Shown here piece after piece: positions 26,285 through 32,850 of a DNA stretch of 32,850 bases. Made by a program: the position numbers and the translations under genes. Source of the DNA: Cytophagales bacterium (lineage in GTDB: Bacteria; Bacteroidota; Bacteroidia; Cytophagales; Spirosomataceae); the NCBI GenBank assembly GCA_013298125.1, contig JAAFJP010000049.1, forward strand, positions 1-32,850, given 5' to 3'. The stretch's first letter is position 1. Every line of letters begins with the position of its first letter. Under the pieces are notes generated by a model. It saw nothing but the letters and a program-made list of their open reading frames with translations. It searched no databases and had not been told where the DNA came from.

Positions 26285-26884
26285 ATGCAAAATAATAAAG
26301 AAATAAAAAATCGTCTTTTCCCTGTTTTTTTGAAGTTGGAGGAACTTGATGTGCTGTTGGTGGGTGGTGGAAATGTGGGCTTAGAAAAGCTCTCTGCAAT
26401 GCTGAATAATAGCCCCGACACAAAGGTTACGATGGTAGCGGATATGTTCAGAGATGAGTTGTTGGAATATGTAAAAGACTATCCAAATGTAACGTTGATT
26501 AAACGAAAATTTGAATTTAGTGATTTGAATAACAGAGACTTAGTGGTTCTTTCAACGGATAATCCAGACTTGCACGCCAGTATCAAAAGAGTAACTTCTG
26601 AACGCCATATTCTCTGTAACGTAGCTGATACGCCCGACCTTTGTGATTTTTATTTGGGGTCAATTGTTCAGAAAGGAGATTTGAAAATTGGTATTTCTAC
26701 CAACGGAAAGTCACCCACGATGGCAAAGCGTATGCGTGAGTTTTTGGACGACATCATTCCCGAAAATGTACAACAATTATTAGAGAATCTGCGAGAAATC
26801 AGAAAGTCAATCAAAGGTGATTTTCAGGAGAAAATTAGAATTATGAACGAAGTAACGGAGGGTATGGTGAAGGGGAATAAATAA
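26285..26884 (+). CDS. Siroheme synthase domain protein (precorrin-2 dehydrogenase / ferrochelatase, Met8/CysG-N type)
   Basis: This 199-residue protein corresponds to the bifunctional NAD-dependent dehydrogenase/ferrochelatase half of CysG, converting precorrin-2 to sirohydrochlorin and then siroheme. The Rossmann loop is VLLVGGGNVGLEKLSAML (about 23-40). The catalytic segment is ILCNVADTPDLCDFYLGSIV with the conserved Asp, followed by KGDLKIGISTNGKSPTMAKR, and the helical dimerisation region covers the last 50 residues. ATG at 26285 is chosen because the homologous region begins there; an in-frame TTG at 26210 would add 25 unrelated residues. The gene ends four bases from the convergent DUF2064-like gene. 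No uroporphyrinogen methyltransferase gene is in the window. Confidence 0.92.
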   Translation: MQNNKEIKNRLFPVFLKLEELDVLLVGGGNVGLEKLSAMLNNSPDTKVTMVADMFRDELLEYVKDYPNVTLIKRKFEFSDLNNRDLVVLSTDNPDLHASIKRVTSERHILCNVADTPDLCDFYLGSIVQKGDLKIGISTNGKSPTMAKRMREFLDDIIPENVQQLLENLREIRKSIKGDFQEKIRIMNEVTEGMVKGNK

Positions 26885-26888
26885 AACG

Positions 26889-27554
26889 CTACGCTTTCTT
26901 AGCCCTAATCTCCAAAATCTCTGATTCCTTCAAAATACCCATATCCTCCAACATTTTAGTGAATTGTGGCGTGAAATTTTCGAGAGAATCAATGTTTGAC
27001 AGATTGGGTAAAAGGTAATATGACTTCCTCAAATCGTGCATTTCGTCACAGGTTTTTCTAATCAAATTGGTATTTCCCCAAGACTTATTTTGGAAAACTT
27101 CCTTAATTAAATTTTTCATGCCCAACAAATAATACGTCCCTTGATTGGTAGGTCCAAGTACGCAGTCGTGCGTGTCAAGGGCGTAGTAAGATTTTGTTAA
27201 GTGCCAGAGTGTCAGTTCAGTAACGTCTCCCCAAATGATACACGCTTGCTTGATGGGTGTGTCTTCTAAGCCAAAAGCATACTCAAAAGCATTTCGCATT
27301 CGTTCGCCCATATCATCACCACGTTGAAGTTGTTTATCGTATCGGGCTATGTCCCAAGCATCATTTTCTTCGATATGGTCTGAGTAAAAAAGAATTTTAG
27401 TATAAGGCAATTGGTCGGTAATAGACTGAGTAATTTGGGCTAAGGTACGATGAATGGCATTGGTTTTTTCCACGCCCAATTCTTCGACAAGGTTTGATTT
27501 AGACTTGTCTGGGGCATTGTCAATAAAAATAATAAGAGCGTGTTGATGAGGCAT
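26889..27554 (-). CDS. DUF2064 / TIGR04282-like glycosyltransferase family protein, divergent
   Basis: This 221-residue protein shows the layout of the DUF2064 (GT-A-like) family: an N-terminal LIIFIDNAPDKSKSNLVEEL, GDDMGERMRNAFEYAF, then IIWGDVTELTLWHL, CVLGPTNQGTYYLLGM, SWGNTNLIRKTC and NLSNIDSLENF. The usual family signatures are altered: the KTRL-type stretch reads KSNL, GSDCPxL reads WGDVTEL, and DGGYYL reads NQGTYYL. The Asp of the metal/nucleotide motif is kept, but the Asp of DGG is lost. The protein may have changed specificity or lost transferase activity. The start is ATG at 27554. A promoter-like pair lies at 27608-27639. It is convergent with the siroheme gene. Confidence 0.75.
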   Translation of the reverse strand: MPHQHALIIFIDNAPDKSKSNLVEELGVEKTNAIHRTLAQITQSITDQLPYTKILFYSDHIEENDAWDIARYDKQLQRGDDMGERMRNAFEYAFGLEDTPIKQACIIWGDVTELTLWHLTKSYYALDTHDCVLGPTNQGTYYLLGMKNLIKEVFQNKSWGNTNLIRKTCDEMHDLRKSYYLLPNLSNIDSLENFTPQFTKMLEDMGILKESEILEIRAKKA

Positions 27555-27607
27555 ATTTTTGTTTAAGTCTTGTTTAACAGAAGAGGATTTCTAATATTCC
27601 TCTTAAT

Positions 27608-27639
27608 TCAAGGTAGAAAACAAACTTTATTCTTGCAAA
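27608..27639 (-). promoter_or_regulatory. Probable promoter of the DUF2064-like gene
   Basis: On the minus strand TTTG (27636-27639) is followed after 20 bases by TACCTTGA (27608-27615), close to TAnnTTTG. It would start transcription about 50 bases before the ATG at 27554. Confidence 0.5.
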
Positions 27640-27800
27640 AAAAAACACGATAAAATGCAAAATTTAATGTTAGAACGTAATAAAGGCACTTTTTGAAAGT
27701 AAAAATTATTTAAAAGACATTTTTATAGTAAAAGATTTAGAAATTAGGTCAAAATAGAATTTTAATCACCAAGCTGATTTGTTCAACGTATATTTATACA

Positions 27801-27837
27801 AAAAATCCCCAAAACAGTATTTGCTTTGGGGATTTTT
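27801..27837 (-). terminator. Intrinsic terminator after the feoAB/retropepsin operon
   Basis: The 13-bp stem aaaaatccccaaa/tttggggattttt (27801-27813 with 27825-27837) has an 11-base loop and A/T tracts on both sides. It lies 21 bases after the stop of the retropepsin-like gene (minus strand). The symmetric tracts would let it act in both directions. Confidence 0.85.
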
Positions 27838-27858
27838 CTATTGTTGGGCTTTTGAAGA

Positions 27859-28236
27859 TTATTTCAACATTGCCTTCGCAACTTTTGGATCAACTATCAC
27901 TGTATCATGTTCAAAATCTAATTTTATTCTCCATTTTTGAAAAGTATTCACTCCTAAAATAGCATCTTCTGAAAGCCCTGGAATAACGTAAAATTCATCT
28001 GAAAGTCTAACATCGTCAATGTAAAAATCGACACAAATGGCGTACTCAATATTCAAATTTTGACCCAAAGAAACTGAATTTACTTGTAATGTACGGTAAA
28101 GTTTTTTCGCACTTGCTAATCCATTAATTACTTCTGGACTTATACAAGAAATGCTTGTGTCTGTACGGAAAGAGGTATTTAGGCTTTTTGCACCCTCCGA
28201 ACCTTCATAAAGTAGTGTACGGTTTATAGCTGACAT
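27859..28236 (-). CDS. Retropepsin-like aspartic protease domain protein coupled to feoB
   Basis: This 125-residue protein has the pattern of a single-domain retropepsin-like (clan AA) protease: TSFRTDTSISCISPEV with the catalytic-type Asp-Thr-Ser at 26-28, a central IEYAICVDFYIDDVRLSDEF strand region and DAILGVNTFQKWRIKLDF, the ILG motif that closes the fold. Such proteins act as dimers. The start is ATG at 28236, sharing one base with the feoB stop (TAATG), so translation is probably coupled. The frame is open further upstream, but that part overlaps feoB in another frame. Function and substrate are unknown; its position suggests a role tied to FeoB or iron status. A terminator follows its stop. 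Confidence 0.8.
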   Translation of the reverse strand: MSAINRTLLYEGSEGAKSLNTSFRTDTSISCISPEVINGLASAKKLYRTLQVNSVSLGQNLNIEYAICVDFYIDDVRLSDEFYVIPGLSEDAILGVNTFQKWRIKLDFEHDTVIVDPKVAKAMLK

Positions 28237-30356
28237 TATTTCAATAGTTGATAAACAATAAAAGCCGAGACATACGCCAGTGCTGTCATATAAACAAACT
28301 GAATGGTCGGATATTTCCATGACTTCGTCTCTCGATACGTAACCGCCAGCGTACTCATACATTGCATGGCGAAGGCATAAAAAATCAGTAGTGAAAAACC
28401 CAATGCCATGTCGTACATGGGCTTCCCTGTATCTGGATTTATCTCTGCCCTCATGCGATTCATCACGGTTGAGTTTTCATCATCGACTTCTCCACCCAAA
28501 CTATAAATCGTGGACATTGTGCCTACAAAAACCTCTCGGGCGGCGAATGACGTAATGAGAGCAATGCCTATTTTCCAGTCATAACCCAAAGGTTTGATGG
28601 CTGGTTCGATGAATTTTCCAAAATGTCCTGCGTAAGAGTTTTCTAATTTTTGAGAAGAAATTTTATTCTCTAAATCCTTACCCGTGAGCGTTGGGTTATT
28701 TGTTTTTGCGGTAATTTCAGCTTGTTCCATCGCATCGCCTGGACCATAACTGGCTAATACCCAGAGAACTATCGAAATGGCTACGATGATTTTCCCCGCT
28801 TCCAACACAAAGGCTTTGGTGGAGTTCCAAATCGTGAGCATTACGTGCGAGAATCGAGGTCCTTTGTAGGACGGTAATTCCATGATGAAATAGCTTCGTT
28901 CTTTTACGTTCAAAAGCAATTTCATCACCCAAGCCGAAATCAATGCCATGAAAAAACCTAACAAATACATCGCAAAAAGAGCAACGCCTTGCAGGTTGAA
29001 AATGCCAAATAGTGTACTTTTTTCAGGAACAACTAAGGCAATCAAAACGGTATAAATGGGCAAACGAGCCGAACAGGACATCAAAGGCGTAACCATGATG
29101 GTAATAAGTCTGTCCTTCCACGAGCCTATGCTTCGGGTACTCATGATGGCAGGTACGGCACAGGCAACGCCCGAAATCAAAGGCACAACGGATTTACCAT
29201 TTAGTCCAAATCGTCGCATCAATTTGTCCATGATAAACATCACTCTGGACATATAACCCGTCTCTTCCAACAAGGCAATAAACAAGAACAAAAAGGCAAT
29301 TTGAGGGATAAAAATCAGCACGCCACCAATCCCCGCAATTAGTCCATCGGTCAGTAAATCAGTGAGTTTGGTGGGAGGGAGGCTGGTTTTTAGAAAATCA
29401 TTTAACGAAGCCACACCGCCATCAATCAAGTCCATCGGGTAGGTTGCCCACGTGAAAATGGCTTGAAACATGATGAACAAAATACCCAAGAAAACAAAAT
29501 ATCCCCAAAAACGATGCAAGAAAATTTTGTCTAATCTGTCCGTCCAAGTATTTACAGGTTCTTCCTCGACGGGCATTTCGTGAAGGCAATTATCGACAAT
29601 TTCGGTGAGTTGTGAATACCTCGCCATTGTCTCTTTCGACTGGGCATCTTGGGTATTCCATTGATATTTTTCTTGAATTTTATCGAAACCTACTCTTTGT
29701 TTTTCGTCAAATTGTTTCAAATTATCATGTTCCGAAAGCCAAAGTAAAGCATGGTAATCGTCAGTGTCTCCGTATTTTTCTTTAATTTCCTCGACCATTT
29801 CAACGGAGTAATCCATTGGTAATGAGTCGTTTGAGTTGTAATTTGTTTCAAGCGTTTTATTAACCGATAATCGTAAACCGTTTAGTCCAATCCCTTTTTT
29901 GGCATTAACCTCTGCCACTTCTACGTTGAGTTCACGGGCTAATTTTACGGAATTAATCACGATGCCTTGGTTTTCGGCAACATCAATCATGTTCAAAGCC
30001 AAGACCGTTGGAATACCCAAATCTCGTACCTGACTGAACAACAATAAATTACGTTTGAGGTTGGAAGCATCCGCCACGACAATCGCCAAATCGGGATAGT
30101 CGGGATGCTGAGGATTGGCTAAAATATTGATAACCACCTGTTCATCCACCGATTTGGGGTAGATGCTATAAATACCAGGCAAATCAAGGATTTCGGCATC
30201 ATCGCCCGCTTCCAATTTCCACTTGCCGATGAGTTTATCCATCGTAACGCCTGGGAAATTACCTGTTTTTTGACGTAATCCCGTCAATGAATTAAACAGT
30301 GATGATTTTCCAGCGTTTGGATTGCCAATTAGGGCTATTTTTGGTGATTTTTTCAA
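28236..30356 (-). CDS. feoB: Ferrous iron transporter B
   Basis: FeoB imports Fe(II) across the inner membrane. The 706-residue protein has an N-terminal GTPase domain with G1 GNPNAGKSS (11-19), G2 region NFPGVTMDK, G3 DLPGIYS and G4 NMID, a helical insert (about 170-270), then the membrane core with two gate regions: FIPQIAFLFLFIALLEETGYM, CAVPAIMSTRS, SCSARLPIYTVLIAL and AAREVFVGTMSTIYSLGG. The start appears to be TTG at 30354-30356: the codon directly before it in frame is a stop, and the G1 motif begins eleven residues in. feoA lies 141 bases upstream across an inverted repeat, and the retropepsin-like gene overlaps its stop codon by one base. Confidence 0.96.
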   Translation of the reverse strand: MKKSPKIALIGNPNAGKSSLFNSLTGLRQKTGNFPGVTMDKLIGKWKLEAGDDAEILDLPGIYSIYPKSVDEQVVINILANPQHPDYPDLAIVVADASNLKRNLLLFSQVRDLGIPTVLALNMIDVAENQGIVINSVKLARELNVEVAEVNAKKGIGLNGLRLSVNKTLETNYNSNDSLPMDYSVEMVEEIKEKYGDTDDYHALLWLSEHDNLKQFDEKQRVGFDKIQEKYQWNTQDAQSKETMARYSQLTEIVDNCLHEMPVEEEPVNTWTDRLDKIFLHRFWGYFVFLGILFIMFQAIFTWATYPMDLIDGGVASLNDFLKTSLPPTKLTDLLTDGLIAGIGGVLIFIPQIAFLFLFIALLEETGYMSRVMFIMDKLMRRFGLNGKSVVPLISGVACAVPAIMSTRSIGSWKDRLITIMVTPLMSCSARLPIYTVLIALVVPEKSTLFGIFNLQGVALFAMYLLGFFMALISAWVMKLLLNVKERSYFIMELPSYKGPRFSHVMLTIWNSTKAFVLEAGKIIVAISIVLWVLASYGPGDAMEQAEITAKTNNPTLTGKDLENKISSQKLENSYAGHFGKFIEPAIKPLGYDWKIGIALITSFAAREVFVGTMSTIYSLGGEVDDENSTVMNRMRAEINPDTGKPMYDMALGFSLLIFYAFAMQCMSTLAVTYRETKSWKYPTIQFVYMTALAYVSAFIVYQLLK

Positions 30357-30374
30357 TTACAGTTGGTTATTTTT

Positions 30375-30489
30375 TACCACAAAAGGAGCAAAAGAAAACA
30401 AAAAATTAAGTTAAAAATGAATATGATTTATTCTCAAAAATATGGTTTACTATCTAAAACTCTTGTTTCCTTTTGTGTCTTTTGTGGTA
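30375..30489. repeat. Inverted repeat in the feoA-feoB gap
   Basis: Arms 30375-30401 and 30463-30489 (outer word taccacaaaag) are complementary at most of 27 positions. The same word forms the outer arms of the repeat at 13087-13246, so these two loci belong to one family. The structure fills most of the 141-base gap between two co-directional genes and would fold in a feoAB transcript. Confidence 0.88.
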
Positions 30490-30497
30490 GAATTAGT

Positions 30498-30716
30498 TTA
30501 AGCAACAACAATGGTGGCAGCTTCGTCTTTACGCATAGACAAGACATAGCCCGAAACCTTCACCGCAATTGGGTCGCCGAAGGGGGCTATGTGGGTCATA
30601 GTTACCTGTGTGCCAGGCAAACAACCCATTTCTAACAATTTCAAAGAAAGTTCATCGTCTGTAAAATTGACAATTATTCCTCTTTCTCCTATTTTTAAAT
30701 CTGCGATGGTTTTCAA
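30498..30716 (-). CDS. feoA: Ferrous iron transport protein A
   Basis: FeoA is a small cytoplasmic SH3-like protein needed for FeoB function. The 72-residue sequence matches the family in length and pattern: TIADLKIGERGIIVNF, LSLKLLEMGCLPGTQVTM, APFGDPIAVKVSGYVLSMRK. The start appears to be TTG at 30714-30716; the upstream frame has no ATG before a stop codon, and starting later would cut the first strand. feoB follows on the same strand after a repeat-filled gap, and ccmB lies divergently upstream. Confidence 0.94.
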   Translation of the reverse strand: MKTIADLKIGERGIIVNFTDDELSLKLLEMGCLPGTQVTMTHIAPFGDPIAVKVSGYVLSMRKDEAATIVVA

Positions 30717-30723
30717 TTTTAGA

Positions 30724-30830
30724 GTTGTTAAGTTGTTAACTTTTAAGTTACTAAATGCTTAAAAACCCAAAATAAGAATTTGATTTCCTATAACTTATCA
30801 ACTTAATAACTTACAACTTGATAACTTAAA
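30724..30830. repeat. Inverted repeat upstream of feoA
   Basis: The left side (gttgttaagttgttaac, ttttaagttac, 30724-30751) and the right side (ataacttatcaacttaataa, cttacaacttgataactta, about 30790-30828) are complementary word-like tracts. The left side begins 8 bases upstream of the feoA TTG, so the structure would lie in the 5' leader of the feo mRNA. The rest of the 363-base feoA/ccmB gap contains a promoter (30935-30970) and another repeat (30981-31073). Confidence 0.75.
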
Positions 30831-30934
30831 TCCCCTTATTTAGATTTATTCAAAACAAAACAAATTTAGCAAAGAGTTCCTTGATAATAAACTATTCGAG
30901 GATAAAACATTTTGGTTTCTCAAAATATTGTCTC

Positions 30935-30970
30935 TTTGTGTGCGTGAGGTTTGTTTGTGTCGTAACTTTG
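30935..30970 (+). promoter_or_regulatory. Candidate promoter of the ccm genes
   Basis: TTTG (30935-30938), 24 bases, then TAACTTTG (30963-30970), a perfect -7 match; the spacing is a little long. It lies 110 bases before the ccmB ATG, with an inverted repeat in the leader. Confidence 0.5.
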
Positions 30971-30980
30971 TGGTGAGTTA

Positions 30981-31073
30981 AGGTGTTAGGTTTTTGGTGT
31001 TAGGTGTTAGATTTTTCAAAGAAAATACGATTCCTTTTTCCTTCTAAACCCCAACACCTAAAACCTAACACCT
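30981..31073. repeat. Inverted repeat upstream of ccmB
   Basis: The left arm (30981-31009, aggtgttaggtttttggtgt and on) and right arm (31047-31073, ending aacctaacacct) are complementary and made of ggtgttag words, also used in the repeat at 12450-12530. The right arm ends seven bases before the ccmB ATG. Confidence 0.85.
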
Positions 31074-31079
31074 CGAAAT

Positions 31080-31745
31080 ATGCTCAAAGAAATTAAAGCC
31101 CTAATAGACAAAGAGATACGACTGGAACTTCGTCAAAAATATGCCTTGAATGGTATGATTTTGTATATCGTCAGTACGGTTTATATTTGTTATTTGTCGT
31201 TTAGGATGAAGTCTAACCAGATTGATGTAATTACGTGGAATACGTTGTTTTGGATTATTCTTCTATTTACAGCAACCAATGCTATCGCTAAAAGTTTTAT
31301 GCAAGAACGCTTTGGGCGACAATTGTACTACTATACGTTGGCGAGTCCAGTGGGGATAATTCTTTCAAAAATTATCTATAACACGTTGTTGATGTTGGTG
31401 TTGGCTTTGGTGGGTTTTGGGGTATATTCCCTCGTGATGGGTAATCCTGTGGGGGATATGGGACTTTATTTGTTAAGTATCGTTTTGGGAGCAATTGGTT
31501 TTTCGAGTGCCTTAACAATGGTGGCAGGCATCGCCTCAAAAGCGGAGAATAGTGCAACTTTGATGGCAATTTTGAGTTTCCCCATCATCATTCCGATGTT
31601 GTTGATGCTTTTGAAAATCTCAAAAAATGCCCTCGACGGATTGGACAGAGGCAGTAGTTTAGACGAAATAATGACCCTCTTGGCAATCGATGCCATTGTG
31701 TTGGTTTTGAGTGTGATTTTGTTTCCTTATTTATGGAGAAGTTAA
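31080..31745 (+). CDS. ccmB: Heme exporter protein CcmB
   Basis: CcmB is the membrane subunit of the CcmABC transporter for cytochrome c maturation (System I). The 221-residue protein has the family pattern: an N-terminal LIDKEIRLELRQKYALNGMI, six hydrophobic helices, LFTATNAIAKSFMQERFGRQ with LYYYTLASPVGIILSKIIYN, and GFSSALTMVAGIASKAENSA followed by LPIIPM-like LSFPIIIPMLLML. The start is ATG at 31080. ccmC begins eleven bases after its stop, so they form an operon. The ATPase gene ccmA is not next to it. Confidence 0.94.
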   Translation: MLKEIKALIDKEIRLELRQKYALNGMILYIVSTVYICYLSFRMKSNQIDVITWNTLFWIILLFTATNAIAKSFMQERFGRQLYYYTLASPVGIILSKIIYNTLLMLVLALVGFGVYSLVMGNPVGDMGLYLLSIVLGAIGFSSALTMVAGIASKAENSATLMAILSFPIIIPMLLMLLKISKNALDGLDRGSSLDEIMTLLAIDAIVLVLSVILFPYLWRS

Positions 31746-31755
31746 TATAAATAAA

Positions 31756-32421
31756 ATGAAAAGCAACTGGTATAAAATTTTAGCCGTAGTGCTATTAGCT
31801 TACGTAATCATTTGGGGATTTCTTGGAACAATTCCTCGGCAACCTGTATTACACGAAACGGCTCGTAACCTATATTTCCACGTACCAATGTGGTTTTCGA
31901 TGTTTATGATGCTTTCGGTATCGGTCTGGAATTCAGTACAATACCTCCGTACTTCTGATATGTTGCACGATACTAAATCATCAGAATACGCAAATACAGG
32001 CATTTTATTCGGAATAGTGGGCATTGCAACGGGAAGTATTTGGGCGAGATATACGTGGGGTGCATGGTGGACAAATGATGTAAAACTCAACGGTGCAGCC
32101 ATCGGATTATTAATTTATTTTGCCTACATCGTTTTGAGAGGCTCATTCAACGACGAGCAACAGAGAGCCAGAATTTCGTCCATTTATAATATTTTTGCCG
32201 TAGCACTTTTGATTCCATTATTGATAGTTTTACCAAGAATCGGTGATTCATTACACCCAGGCAGTGGAGGAAATCCAGGCTTTAAACCGATGGATACGCA
32301 ACACACCATGCGAATCGTTTTTTATCCCGCCGTCATCGGTTGGATGTGCCTTGGGTTTTGGATTACTAATTTAAGATTACGCTTGAAAAATTTAGAGCAA
32401 ATTCATCAAGAAAATAGTTAA
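31756..32421 (+). CDS. ccmC: Cytochrome c maturation protein CcmC (CcsA/CcmC family)
   Basis: CcmC loads heme onto the chaperone CcmE in the periplasm. The 221-residue protein has six hydrophobic segments, the tryptophan-rich WD motif as WARYTWGAWWTNDVKL (about 96-111), and conserved His residues flanking it: FHVPMWFSMF (His about 42) and MDTQHTMRIVFYPAVIGW. The start is ATG at 31756. An unknown gene begins four bases after its stop; a ccmD gene or ccmE is not seen before the window ends. Confidence 0.93.
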   Translation: MKSNWYKILAVVLLAYVIIWGFLGTIPRQPVLHETARNLYFHVPMWFSMFMMLSVSVWNSVQYLRTSDMLHDTKSSEYANTGILFGIVGIATGSIWARYTWGAWWTNDVKLNGAAIGLLIYFAYIVLRGSFNDEQQRARISSIYNIFAVALLIPLLIVLPRIGDSLHPGSGGNPGFKPMDTQHTMRIVFYPAVIGWMCLGFWITNLRLRLKNLEQIHQENS

Positions 32422-32425
32422 GATT

Positions 32426-32812
32426 ATGGAAAATTTAAAGATATATGTTAATCAAAGTGCTGATGGATATGCTTTTACGCTTTTACCATCTCAGATAAAA
32501 GTTGTTAAAAAACTTTTCGGTGATTCAGCACATCCAGCCAAACAGATTTTGGTGGATTACGATTTAAAAAGTGGTTTTGAGAAATATTATCGAAAGTTAG
32601 AAAAGTTTATCTTGCCAGCCTTAATCGGATTGGAAAATGAAGAAGACTTGAAAAAAATTAATGGCGTTGATTTTATTGACCCATATACTGATAATGTAAT
32701 TGATACTTTCAAAACTAATGACTACGTGAATAATGGACATCCTCTTAGAAAAGTACAAATTAAGCTGCGATGCTTAATTGCATCTGATTCTGTATTGGAG
32801 ACAAGGGTTTAA
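32426..32812 (+). CDS. Uncharacterised protein downstream of ccmC
   Basis: This 128-residue soluble protein is not recognised. It is rich in Lys/Asp/Leu, has no signal peptide or membrane segment, and shows predicted helices around residues 20-32 (LPSQIKVVKKLFG) and 48-68 (SGFEKYYRKLEKFILPALIGL). The start is ATG at 32426, four bases after ccmC, so it is probably translated from the ccm mRNA. It does not resemble CcmD (a short one-helix membrane protein) or CcmE. Its link to heme handling is inferred only from position. Confidence 0.65.
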   Translation: MENLKIYVNQSADGYAFTLLPSQIKVVKKLFGDSAHPAKQILVDYDLKSGFEKYYRKLEKFILPALIGLENEEDLKKINGVDFIDPYTDNVIDTFKTNDYVNNGHPLRKVQIKLRCLIASDSVLETRV

Positions 32813-32850
32813 TATTTTGTTTAAAAGTTTTGATTGATGGTAATTTATCG

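Larger units (their letters stand above)
27555..27858. other. Intergenic region between the DUF2064-like and retropepsin-like genes
   Basis: From right to left this 304-base gap holds the terminator of the feo transcript (27801-27837), a plain A/T-rich stretch, and the promoter of the DUF2064-like gene. No gene or repeat was recognised in 27640-27800. Confidence 0.7.

Noticed and set aside
28237-28362. Upstream extension of the retropepsin-like ORF to 28362
   Set aside because: It overlaps the end of feoB in another frame; the TAATG junction gives a natural start.

Overview
This window looks like a chromosomal segment of a Bacteroidota bacterium, most probably of the Cytophagales type. The evidence is the gene set: an ECF sigma/FecR pair, a secreted M36 metallopeptidase with long Ig-like repeats, a LytS-type kinase, a DbpA-like helicase and feoAB. 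Several genes are also preceded by the phylum's promoter pattern (TTTG, about 20 nt, then TAnnTTTG). No rRNA, tRNA, CRISPR array, transposase or phage gene was seen. Most genes are ordinary core genes.

Layout, left to right. 1-5749, all minus strand: fecR and its ECF sigma factor, a DEAD-box helicase, murC and a hotdog thioesterase. 5914-12446: nuoL, nuoM and nuoN, three proton-pumping subunits of complex I, separated by repeats and by a LytS-type histidine kinase on the other strand. 12529-16130: a PyrR-like phosphoribosyltransferase, a YcxB-like membrane protein, a carboxy-terminal processing protease (S41) and a small membrane protein. 16248-18867: ruvX, aroE and a lipoprotein nuclease. 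19054-20457: carA on the minus strand with a candidate attenuator (promoter, 24-codon leader ORF, strong terminator). 20845-25791: the 1648-residue M36 peptidase. 26285-27554: a siroheme synthase domain protein and a divergent DUF2064 protein, tail to tail. 27859-30716: feoA, feoB and a retropepsin-like protein whose start codon overlaps the feoB stop. 31080-32812: ccmB, ccmC and an unknown gene.

The most striking feature is between the genes. At least a dozen gaps hold an inverted repeat whose arms consist of short, degenerate repeated words. The words differ from gap to gap, but the two arms of one gap match each other closely. The repeats often begin within 0-3 bases of a stop codon. They occur in convergent, divergent and co-directional gaps, so they are not simply terminators. 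Similar word-like sequence also appears in frame inside nuoN and probably nuoL. In one divergent gap (13062-13271) the two arms supply mirror-image -33 boxes for promoters facing outward. Three genes (the sigma gene, feoA and feoB) appear to use TTG start codons.

Functionally the window covers respiration (nuoLMN, ccmBC), iron and tetrapyrrole supply (feoAB, siroheme synthesis), envelope building and protein quality control (murC, S41 protease), pyrimidine and aromatic biosynthesis (carA, a PyrR-like protein, aroE) and secreted hydrolases (nuclease, M36). All calls come from reading the sequence without database searches.
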